NCBI GenBank assembly: GCA_958430865.1
Contig: CAUDNR010004516.1
Span: 9,142 to 41,114 of the forward strand
Direction of reading: 5' to 3'
Source: Entrophospora sp. SA101
Lineage: Eukaryota > Glomeromycota > Glomeromycetes > Entrophosporales > Entrophosporaceae
DNA length: 31,973 nucleotides
The translations under genes and the position numbers were made by a program. Below, one piece after another: positions 1 through 9,600 of this stretch (position 1 is its first letter; every line of letters starts with the position of its first letter). The notes below the pieces were generated by a model. The model saw only the letters and a program-made list of their open reading frames with translations, was not told where the DNA came from and ran no database searches.

Positions 1-505
1 ATAAATCTGCAAAAGACTGTTATTTCCCCATAAATTATCTAAATAAATATTAGTAACAAACAAATACCTTTTACCTAAAAATTAAAATAAAGAGTAAATA
101 AATAATAATTGATAATCTCCTGCTTGGGCTTATTTTTTTGTGTTTGCATTCATTCTCTTCATAGAAAAATTTTTTCCTCTTTATAATTATTGTGTATATA
201 AATATAAATATATATTAATTAAAATTATTCAATTAACATAATAATACTAATAAAATAAATAAGCTTTCGAATAATTATCCAACAAGCAATGTTCGAGAAC
301 TAATCTACACTAATATGTAGATTAATTAATCTGATGGATACTAGTTATAATACTAGTTGTATTGTTGTAATTTGGCTGTATTTTATTTATACCACTATCG
401 TCATCACTTCATTATTTATTATTATTATTCATTGTAACATGTTATAATATAAATAAAATAGTATTTAATTATAATAAATAAAACAATAATAAATAAACAA
501 ACATA

Positions 506-537
<32 letters not shown>

Positions 538-736
538 TCACTCACTCTTACTACTCACACACATTTTATACACAAACAACAATAAAAAAAATTTCCAACA
601 CAACAACGCACATAAAACTCTCACACTGATACACTAAAAAAAAATTTAATAGCCTCACCCTTTTCTTTCTTCTCTTATTTCCTCTTCCTCTTCTCTCTTT
701 CTTTCTTTCTTTATCATTCAAAATATTTTCTTCTTT
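1..736. other. AT-rich low-complexity tract, no gene seen
   Basis: No reading frame with coding character was found on either strand. The stretch holds an ATAC tetranucleotide run at about 501-533, an ACAC/CACTC-rich patch at 540-615 and a pyrimidine-rich tract (TTTC, CTTC and TCTT units) at about 660-740 that is purine-rich on the minus strand. It lies immediately downstream of the truncated CBP80-like gene, where the missing C-terminal exons would be expected. I searched it by eye for MIF4G-like continuation on the minus strand and saw none. Confidence 0.6.
501..533. repeat. (ATAC)n microsatellite
   Basis: About eight uninterrupted CATA/ATAC units, in non-coding sequence. Confidence 0.9.
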
Positions 737-3148
737 TCAAAAAAAATTTATTATTACAATAATAATAATAAATAATGGTTTCAAACAATCAACAGAAAAT
801 AAGGATATCACAGGTGGAAATGATTCATGCATACTTTTGCATATTTCAGTCAAAAGTGAATGATAATATATATATTTAAACTTTGGTTGTGGTAACCTAA
901 AAATTTCAGAAAATATATTCTAAAAAATTACAAACAAATATAATTTTATTACCTTGAGTAAAATTTATTAATTAATTATGAAATATTATCCTTGAAAACA
1001 CTCACCTCAACAATCATTTGTTCTAGTTGGAAGCACTTTATATTTTTGTTTAAATTAGAAACATTAGCAGTTGTGTCATTTTCCAAAATTTTTTGAGCAG
1101 TATCTTCTGTCCCTATTTTAATTTCAGTGCTATCTTCTGAATTTTTTGTGTGAGTAGTATCTTTATTAATAAATGTACCAGGTGCAAAGCTATATGCAAT
1201 ATCTTTTAGATATTTGGTGCATTCTTTACGATTTATTTCAAAAATATCTATGATATCGCCAATAAGATCACAAATTAGAAAGTATGAAATATCTGTGATT
1301 TCAAGATGTTCATTCTTCGTCTGTTATAAAGATTTTTAAATACAGTAAATTAGATTTTTAGATTTTGCATGATACAATTAAATTATTCCTATTTAACAAC
1401 AATACCTCATCATCCAATTCATCAAAAATTCTAAATAAAGGAACAACTAAAGTAGTGTATGCAGATTGCGGGAGTTCACAAACTATAAACTTATCAACTT
1501 CATGCTTATAAATATAAATTAAAAATTTTAAAAATTTTTATATCTAAATTATAAAAATGAATAATGATAATCAATAAATTCAAATATGTACTTGATCTGC
1601 TGTGACCAGAACGTGATCATAATCTGAATATGGTTTCAAAAGGATTGGGCACTAATAATATAAAATAAATTGATTAAATGGTTATTCTCAATTAAATAAC
1701 TAAATAATAATAAGCACTCACTTTCCAATTGTTATTTTTGAATTTTTGAATTTGAGTCCAAAGTAATTCTAAGGTCTTTGATTTAAAAATGTTTTTTTTT
1801 AGTAAAATAAGTATATAAATGAATGTGTGCCCAAATTCAATTGTTTGTAAAAAAGGAAAAAAAAAGATTTTGACTTAATAGATTAATAATTAAGATCAAT
1901 TTCTGATATTATGTTAAAAAGTTTATAAAATGGATCACAAAAAAAAAAAGTGTGTGTATGTGTGTGTATGTGTATGTGTATGTGTATGATCTTGGAATGA
2001 TATGTATAATACCAGCAAGGATTACTAACAAATTATTGAAATGAAAAATAATTAAAAATAAATATACTGACATCAACTTGTTCATAAGGGATATTGGAGC
2101 CAACATATGGTCTAACAGAATTTAGAACCAATAAACCATCAATTTCTTTGATTGCTCGATCCCTTGCATAAAAGTATCTTTCAATTTTAGATAAAATGCC
2201 CTCCAGTATATCTGGACTTCGATCATGTAGTCGAGTGGCTACCTGAATGATGCAATTACACAAGAAAGTTAATTTTAATTATAAACCTTCTAATATGATT
2301 AAATTTCTGCTTTATTATGAAATAACTTACATAAGGTAATGTTGAAAGAACAATTTGTACTATTGCATCCGCATGATACTAAATTAAGATAAATTAATTA
2401 AAGGTTCATTCAAATAACAAACAAAATAATGAAATTCTGATAATACCATTTTAACATTAGGTTCATCTAAAGTTGTCAATAAATCATCATAAATATCTAA
2501 CATTGTTCTGGGCAAGATTACATTTGAATTTGTCAATTCTGCAAAAAATTTAAGCTATATATGTGTGGGTGGGTGTTTTATCAATATAAACATCAAGCTT
2601 TTGAAAATATTGTTCAATCAAAATATCATTACATACAGATAATTTTGCACCACGCCAATTGCCTTCATTTAAGCATTGTTGCAAACTTTGAGAAGTCATT
2701 TTTACTATAGCTGCACCTATATCTGATCTAGCTACATTCAAAAGACCAATAAGAGTTCCATAAACAAATGTTTTCGTTGGTAATTCCATAAAACTATTAT
2801 TTGAATTGTTAATTATTAAAAATTATTCTTTTTAAAAAATAAATAAATAATATATAATATGAATCAAATAATTTATTTTACTAACCAATTTTTTATTGCT
2901 TTCAATATATTAATTTCATATTTTGCATATTCAGTTTGAATTAGGTTTGAAACTATTCCAATATTTGAATGAATTTCTTGAGGTGACATCTAATAATAAT
3001 TTTTTTAGTCTTATATTATAACCAAGCTTATTCATTATAATATATTTATCCATTTCACCTTGTCTCCTAAAATTATTAGAAGTTTTGTTAATCTTTTATC
3101 GGGAGTGTCCTTCTCATAATAGTTAATTTTATTAATTAATTTAGGCAT
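737..3148 (-). CDS. NCBP1: CBP80/NCBP1-like nuclear cap-binding subunit, C-terminally truncated
   Basis: CBP80 is the large MIF4G scaffold of the nuclear cap-binding complex; with CBP20 it binds the m7G cap of new RNAs. I could join 11 exons on the minus strand with GT-AG borders and consistent phase: 3148-3059, 2989-2886, 2793-2637, 2554-2447, 2378-2331, 2242-2072, 1775-1722, 1651-1592, 1504-1406, 1320-1006 and 919-737, giving about 462 aa. The product tracks the family block by block: TFVYGTLIGLLN (human TIYTTLVGLLN), LKFFAELTNSNVILP (human VRFLSDLVNCHVIAAP), LELLWTQIQKFKNNNWK (human LDCLWAQIQKLKKDRW), then IFSEIFRLPQPKFKYIYYHS (human IFAELFQLPAPPHIDVMYTT). Similarity stops near residue 445, about where the second MIF4G repeat begins; the last ~15 codons look like low-complexity read-through to TGA at 737-739. 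Human CBP80 is about 790 aa, so roughly 40% is missing. It may be a truncated paralogue or pseudogene, or the rest may lie beyond the window edge. Confidence 0.8.
1950..1987. repeat. (GTGTAT)n-type microsatellite
   Basis: Alternating TG/TATG units inside the intron between exons 6 and 7 of the CBP80-like gene. They create a spurious minus-strand frame of Tyr/Thr repeats that I did not call. Confidence 0.85.
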
Positions 3149-4905
3149 TTTTTAAAGTAAATGTGATAGCGAAGAGTAAAAAGATCAAAATAAATTCCCT
3201 TGATTGGCCAATTGTTGATCATTACAATTATTGTAGATCTTTATAATATGTTAAATATACAAAAACGGGTTTCTTTGTATAGTCTAGAGACCTCCTGAAA
3301 TTTTAATAGTTTATATAGAACTCAAGAACTACTTTATATTTTAAAAATTTGACTTGGTAATATAATATGTTTCTCTAGCTTTAATGTAACTGAGAACTTT
3401 CTCAAAAAATTTATTTGTCTATTCCTTTTAGTACTCTTAGTACTGTGAGCATGCAATCTGAGTTTGATTAATTAACATGATTCACTTACAAAGGTAACCC
3501 ACTAGCTCTTCTAGTGACTCTAATTATGCTGGTCCAGATCCTTGGTACCAAGATAATTGGAGATTTCTACACTATATTATTACTGGCACACAGCCTAATA
3601 TAATGACCTGTTATATTGTTACAGGCACACAGCCACAATATAATCCAAGGCTTTTCCACTAACATATGTTATTACTAGCACACAGTCTAATATATATTCC
3701 TCAAACTTAGCACACAGCTAGCTATCAATCACTGAACAATTACAAAACTATGCTACTCAAGGAATCCCTACAAGCAACACAGTACAATCAAAAGAGTTCT
3801 TAACTAATCATTAAAAATTAGTCAGTCCCCTAACCATCAGAAGGATCATAGAACAATTCATGAGGACTCTTCCTCTTTAACTATGCAAAAATTTGTAATA
3901 AGGTAAAATGTGTTTATTTAATCAAAGGTTATTATTAATATCAGTATTATTATTATTAATTGTTAATTCAAAGATTTAATTAGCAATTTGTGAGGGAAAT
4001 GAAAAATCTACAGGTGCTACAAAGCAAAGTTTTTTATTTTCTGATTAAAAATCAAAAAAATGTATCAATATATTCTTTGATGTTTATTCCATCTTATAAA
4101 ATAAAGAAATATAAATTTGGGGCACAAAAGCATAGTGCTATTTTCTTGTAGAAGATCATAAAGTAAAAATTTTTAATAGTAAAATCAGCACTTCTAGATT
4201 TTTTTGCCAATCATTTGATAAATCTCCCTTGTTTTTACTATCATCAATTAAATATTTCTTGGATTATTACAGATAATGTGATTTGTGCTATTCTACTATC
4301 CAATAAAATATGCTTATTAATTATAAATTGTGACAAATACATTGTAACATCTATCTAGATAAACATGAGCAATACACTCACTTACCATAAATATCCAACC
4401 ACTTATGTTGTATAATGTCAAATGAAAAGAGTCCTTACTAAAAAAGTAATGTTTCTTAAATAAAACCTTTTTTACTTTACTAAGTAGACTTGTACTTGAT
4501 ATCAAAATCTCTAAATTACCAAAGCTTTGAAAGGTTTGGTATGGTATTAATGGAAACATTTAGCAAATATTCCAAAAAGCAAATTTTCAATTGGAATCTT
4601 TACATGCAATAAAAGGTCAAATTTCTTCATTGTAATGTATATTATTTCATTAATAAAAACATGCTTAACATAATGGATTACATATATTTACAATATGGTG
4701 TCAGCATAAATTAGTTTGTGAAAAGGGTTTAAAAAAGTATCAAACCACCTTGTAATTTTATACAAAACACTTAATAAGTTGACAGAATGCAAATTTTAGA
4801 GTTTTACGTTTCATTGTCTATACTTGATCAATTTTTCTCAAATTTTAACCATATATAATTCAAGTTGTTTTAAGTGGACTTGCTTAATGACATAATCCAT
4901 GATTC
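3149..4905. other. Intergenic, no gene seen apart from a dispersed repeat
   Basis: The 5' flank of the CBP80-like gene, then the GCACACAG-bearing repeat at 3420-3730 and AT-rich sequence to the SH3 fragment. A minus-strand open frame of 80 codons at 4317-4559 has AT-driven composition and no recognisable motif, so it was not called. Confidence 0.55.
3420..3730. repeat. Dispersed repeat with GCACACAG motifs, copy 1
   Basis: GCACACAG occurs four times (near 3577, 3625, 3678 and 3708), several times followed by a TAATATA-like string. The block starts with GTGAGCATGCAATCTGAGTT near 3445, which recurs almost unchanged (GTGAGTGTGCAATCTGAGTT) near 24831, where GCACACAGCTGG follows about 45 bp later. 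This suggests an interspersed family. I see no terminal inverted repeats or target duplications. Confidence 0.55.
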
Positions 4906-5082
4906 ATGAGTGATGAACTTAATATACAACTTGGTGACAAAGTTACCATCCTTGCAGAATATGATGATGGTTGGGTACTAGGTGTTAATGAGACGCGTGG
5001 TGGTATTAAGGGCGTATTCCCTAAAAATTGCGTAAATCTGAATAATGCCTTTAATTACAAAAGAACCAGCTCAATTAATTAA
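4906..5082 (+). pseudogene. SH3-domain fragment (58 codons), probable retrocopy
   Basis: The frame ATG 4906 to TAA 5080-5082 encodes most of an SH3 fold. It reads DELNIQLGDKVTILAEYDDG, then WVLGVNE, then GVFPKNCVNL. These are the usual n-Src/DEL strand, the EYDDGW tryptophan and the GxFPxxxV ending with its proline. The first strand (the ALYDY motif) is absent. SH3 domains bind Pro-rich ligands in signalling and cytoskeletal proteins. No upstream exon supplying ALYDY was found on this strand. The frame is followed by about 175 bp of AT-rich 3'UTR-like sequence and a run of 27 A, which fits a 5'-truncated retroposed mRNA. Alternatively it is the final exon of a gene whose other exons I could not find. 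Confidence 0.65.
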
Positions 5083-5258
5083 CAAAAAATAAAAAAATAA
5101 TAAAAACAACATGTCAAGGGTCAGGAGTTGTGTTTCAAAAGAATACTTTTTTATTTTATTTTATTTAACCATTAATATGCTTATGTGTTTTTCTTTATTT
5201 ATGATTTTTTTTTCCTTTGAGAAATTTTCATTGTATTAACTTTTTTATTGTCATTCAC

Positions 5259-5285
5259 AAAAAAAAAAAAAAAAAAAAAAAAAAA
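5259..5285 (+). repeat. Poly(A) run of 27
   Basis: Uninterrupted A27 on the same strand as the SH3 fragment, about 177 bp after its stop codon. It is compatible with a retroposed poly(A) tail. Confidence 0.9.
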
Positions 5286-5946
5286 CCAATTAAAAATAAT
5301 ATACACCCTCTTAAATTTAGGAGTTACTTTCTATAATAGTCTCTACTACTACTACATTAACTAATTTTTAAATAAAATCGTAGGAATGAAAGATAAAAAA
5401 TAGATAAAGTAATCAAAACTATAAAAGAATAAATAAATTGCTTAAATTAATAATAAATACCAACATTTTCTTTTTTCTTATTGCCATAAATAAAATGCAC
5501 GAAAGCGAAACAAACGAACGAGACAAATATATTTTGGAAACTAATTCGTAAACTAATAATTCCAACAGCATCTTTGACAAATATAGAAGACAAAATTTTT
5601 TTTAATCAATCCAGTTGGCGGAATCTTGGAAATTGTCCATGGTAAAAAATGCAGCTTTTAAAAATATGAATATTTTGACACCAAGATATTATAGATCCAT
5701 CCATCGATTAGAACTTGAGATGAAAAGCCGTGTGTGTAACAGGGCAACATTTTGGTCATTTATACTCTGACACGGGTAAAAAAAAGTAACAAATAAAATT
5801 AATTATAAATAACGGGAACCATCATCTATTCTGACAAAATTTCATGCCCGTAGCTTTTAAAGTGAACCAAGAATGACAGAATAAAATTTCTAGCATAGAG
5901 CATATGACCTTAATTACAATAGTCCGTATGGTCTAACCAATTTTAT
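5286..5946. other. Intergenic, no gene seen
   Basis: AT-rich sequence with a slightly GC-richer stretch at 5500-5900 that contains no long frame on either strand. Confidence 0.5.
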
Positions 5947-6870
5947 GACCCTAAACCTTTTGGCTTCCCGAAACAGTTTCGGTAAACTGTCTAGTTTACA
6001 AAACCTAAACCTTACCCAAACTTAAATCCATATCCAAACCCTAACTACCCTAATTACGCTTATTATTTGTTATATTTCTATTTGTGTTCAGGGCAATGAA
6101 AGTAATAATGAATCCATTGATACAGAATCAGATATTGATCCTGACGATTATGAATATTATGATAACCATAATAGAGATATTGATTTTCTAATAGAAGACT
6201 ACATAGATTTAAATAATTCTTTATTTAATTATGAAGGTAGTGACAAAAATAAAATTGATATAAGTGTAGAGAATTTACATCATAATGAAAATTATGAATA
6301 TAACCCCAATGATTTGGTTTCCAATGTTTTTGCTATGATGTGTGAAAATAATATTAATACTGCAAAAAAAAAAAAAAATAATTAATTATGAATGTGATAC
6401 TGATGAGGAATATTTGGATTATAATTTAGGTTTTGATAATAAGACAGAAATTGCAACGAAAATAATAATGATGAAATTCAAAGTTCTGAAAAATTAGTAA
6501 TATTAATAGTAAGTAATGATGAAAGTTCAGATGATGATGATGATGATGATATTGAAATAAATGAAGATAAAAAAAGAAGAAAATACACCAAAGAAAAAAT
6601 TTACATTAAGGAAAAGGATTAAAAAAAACTATAAAAATAAAATAATAGCAATTGGTAATATAAAAATAGTTCAGAAAATAAAAATAATTTGTGATTTAGG
6701 GTTTAAGTTTGGTGTTTCAGTATAAAATTAGTTTCAGTATGGGTTTTGGTAAGGGTTTAGGTTTCGGGTAAGGGTTTAGGTTTCGGTAAGGTTTAGGATT
6801 TTAAAAAACTCCTAAACTAATTTAGGGAGGTTTCGGTTTCGAGTTTTCCCTAAACTCAGAGTTTAGGGTC
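5947..6870. mobile_element. Candidate non-autonomous DNA element with telomere-like subterminal repeats
   Basis: The left end reads GACCCTAAAC (5947) and the right end is its reverse complement GTTTAGGGTC (6861-6870). The left 120 bp is rich in CCTAAACC/CCGAAAC strings and the right 190 bp in GGTTTAGG/TTTCGG strings, so the two sides are broadly inverted. The interior (6091-6620) holds an Asp/Glu/Asn-rich reading frame on the plus strand that includes DTESDIDPDDYEYYD and is cut by shifts at an A-run near 6364, so it looks like decayed coding sequence. I saw no target-site duplication. It could be a hAT- or Mutator-like derivative; the class is not assignable by eye. Confidence 0.45.
6091..6620 (+). 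pseudogene. Degenerate acidic Asn/Asp-rich reading frame inside the 5947-6870 element
   Basis: Translation from about 6094 gives an acidic, low-complexity stretch (Asn, Asp, Glu and Tyr-rich) of about 95 residues ending in a lysine run at the A-tract near 6364-6380. Further acidic frames with a GATGAT run (about 6531-6550) follow in other frames. No domain is recognised. The composition resembles linker regions next to transposon-encoded or DNA-binding proteins, but no function can be assigned. Confidence 0.35.
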
Positions 6871-9430
6871 ACAACATTGATTGGAATATATTTGAATTTG
6901 AAAGATGAGAGACGCTTTATCGTACATATGATTAGTAACATTAAGGACGTATTGAAAAGAAAAACTGGTGTCAGTGATAAACTATTTCACCATGTTCTCG
7001 CAATTAAAGCCACACTGGGAGGAATAAATCCTTCTTACTTGACGAGTTGACCACTTTTATAATAATTACGTTAATGATGTTGTAATTCAATTGGAAATTC
7101 AACATACAATTATGATTAAAATCTTCAAAAAGGATTAGTAATGCGCATCTTGTGAAGTTATTTTTCCAATGATAAAAATTAAGCTGGCAGGTATTTTGCA
7201 AGAAATATTCAAATCATTGAAAATTTTCCGAGTAACAATACAAATCAACAATAAATCAATAAATTATTAGGTCATCTCTACGGTCCCTACCAAGGATTGT
7301 TGGATTATAGTGATGCTAAAGGAGGTTTGATTTTGTTCTGACTATTCTTGATGCGGTTCATGTGCAAGAAATTCAATCATTCTTCTCAGGCAGAGAAATT
7401 AATTGAATGTCATTAAAAGGTTTGGGAATCGGTAGAATTATTTCATAAAGTCATAAAAGATTTAGATGAACAGAGATCATTATCGCCAAAAAAAAATTAT
7501 TGTGGTCTTTAAATTAGCCTTTTTTGTTCAAACAATTACGAAGAATAAAGTTAAGTATTTTTTTATCTAAAAGTGATTTACGAGTCATTAAATAAACAAA
7601 TTATGATTTGACCAACGTGGAACATCTAATCTACTCGAACAATTCAGAGTCTTCTATATGAATATTGGATTAAGTCTATTTGTCACTTTTCTAAACCAAA
7701 GAATTTCAGGTTAGAACATGAATGAGCCTCGAGTTATATAATGCGCATGCAATATCAACAATATGTGTATACTTTACTTTTTTTCGTTACTTTGCCTTAT
7801 GTTTGGTAGTTTCGCCTGAAAATGAGTGAATTGGTCAAACACAAGACAGAGTTGTAAACTTTATCAAGTAATTGATTGTGATGCAAATAAAGATTTCAAT
7901 GTTTGTCTTTACAATATAGCAACATATTTTTATATCGAGATAGTCCATACACACATCTTTACTTTCTTTTCCTACTTCTTTTTCTCAAAAGAAAATGCCT
8001 ATACAAGTGTCTGTTTATTCTCAGAAAGAAGAAGGCTTCTCTTGTATAGAAAAATTTGTATTTTTATTGCGTTATCTTGATCGGAATCAATCCCATTAGC
8101 AATAAGAATTTGAACCCTTGAGAAATATCAAAAGATAAAAAATGCAAATAGTAAAAGCAACATGAGTTACTATTTTTTAGTTCTATTCAAATCTAATTAG
8201 TGAAATTTTAAACGCAAATTTGTTGGCTTATCTTTCCAGGCAAGTATATCCATCTTGTTGTGTAATGTCGAGGTAACTACAATGTTGATATGAAGGCAAA
8301 AATAGTTTAGATCAATGATCGAAAAATAAACTAATTTATATATATACTCTATTTTTGCTAGATTAGCTAGGTTTTTATATCACAATTGATGCAATTATTC
8401 GGTGCAGTTACAAACTTTTAAATCGCCTAGTTGAAAATCTTTGTTATAATGCTAGCAATAATACAATCTGAATTGCAACTCTGGTCGAGCCTTGCACACT
8501 TTCCAAAGTTCGTGTGCTGACCTAAATATGTCTGTTTGATCATTAAAAAAAAAAGAAAATTCACTAATTATTGTTATTATTTGAATATTAAAAGGATTCT
8601 TTATTACGAGATAAATTCATTTCGGGTTCAAATGATGACGTTGAATAAACAAAAGAGTTAAATTAAAAAAATTAAAAGCTGAATCAAAATCACTAATAAT
8701 AATTAAAGGTTCCCGAGAGTCACTGGTAAAATTTTATAGAAAAACATACTTATATCATCTTGACTACCGTAATTTCCCAGATAAACCTCATGATAATTGG
8801 TTCGTTTATTGATTGTATTCTTTGATCGCCTCTCCAGTTTATCATCAAGGGTGGTTTTCATCTTCAATTTATGTTTAAAAAATGCGATAAAAGCTAATAA
8901 AATAAATTTTTGATATTTTTTGTCCCACAAAGTGATGTAATCTAGGTTCTATATAGCAATCCAGCTATAACCCAAATCTATAATTCAAGCTGTTTTTTTG
9001 GTCAATGGTATTGCTGTTAAACACTAACTGACCTTTGCAGGTGAAGAGAGAATACAACAAGCTCTCTAACGAAACCATAACCAGAAAGAGTTTACTTGAC
9101 AATACAAGTCCCATGATAATTCACCTACGAAATATGTATCGCTCATGAAACTTAATCACAAGGTCTGAAATGTATCAGATTTTCCGAAACATCTTTCCGA
9201 TATTCCGAAACCAAATATTTAGTCGTGTGACATGTCCTAACAATTTTTTTATTAATAAAATTTCGAATTGCGTAATCAAACATTAATATTAATATTAATA
9301 TCAAATGTTGCAATGTTACAACATACCCGTAACTTGCAACATAAACACGAAGCAGTTAGATCACTTTTAAAAACATCATTATTTTTGTAAACATAAACAC
9401 AAAATTTGAATTCGTTTATCTATTCATCGT
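6871..9430. other. Gene-poor stretch with coding scraps only
   Basis: The plus strand at 7397-7511 has a 36-codon open piece containing KVWESVELFHKVIKDLDEQR, bounded by stops, which could be a relic exon. The minus strand at 8703-8930 has a 75-codon frame whose middle (KTTLDDKLERRSKN) looks less AT-driven than its ends. None matches a family I recognise and none has clear splice partners. Confidence 0.4.
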
Positions 9431-9431
9431 C

Positions 9432-9600
9432 TAATTGCGGTAAATAAGCATGTGGATCTCCATTTTCGTTTATGTCGCTTTTCTTGAAGGTGGTTGGTAT
9501 CAATGTCTTAGCAATTGCCACCAATTCTTTGTTTGCTTTAAAAATTTCTTTGAAGCAAGTTGTTGATAAAACCGAAAATAATCTCAGCCTTAAAGTCAAA
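9432..9600 (-). pseudogene. Unrecognised coding fragment, C-terminal exon-like
   Basis: The minus-strand frame ends with TAG at about 9432-9434 and reads FKANKELVAIAKTLIPTTFK, then KSDINENGDPHAYLPQLDDE. Codon use is balanced compared with the flanks. It is open upstream for about 60 codons with no ATG, so if real it is a last exon or a relic. No neighbouring exon or family was identified. Confidence 0.3.

Noticed and set aside
4317..4559. 80-codon minus-strand frame in the intergenic stretch
   Set aside because: Lys/Phe/Ile composition expected from AT-rich DNA, no motif and no splice partner.
6700..6870. Possible true telomere or internal telomeric array
   Set aside because: Units vary (GGTTTAGG, GGGTTTAGGTTTCGG and others) and are mirrored at 5947-6060, so subterminal repeats of an element fit better.
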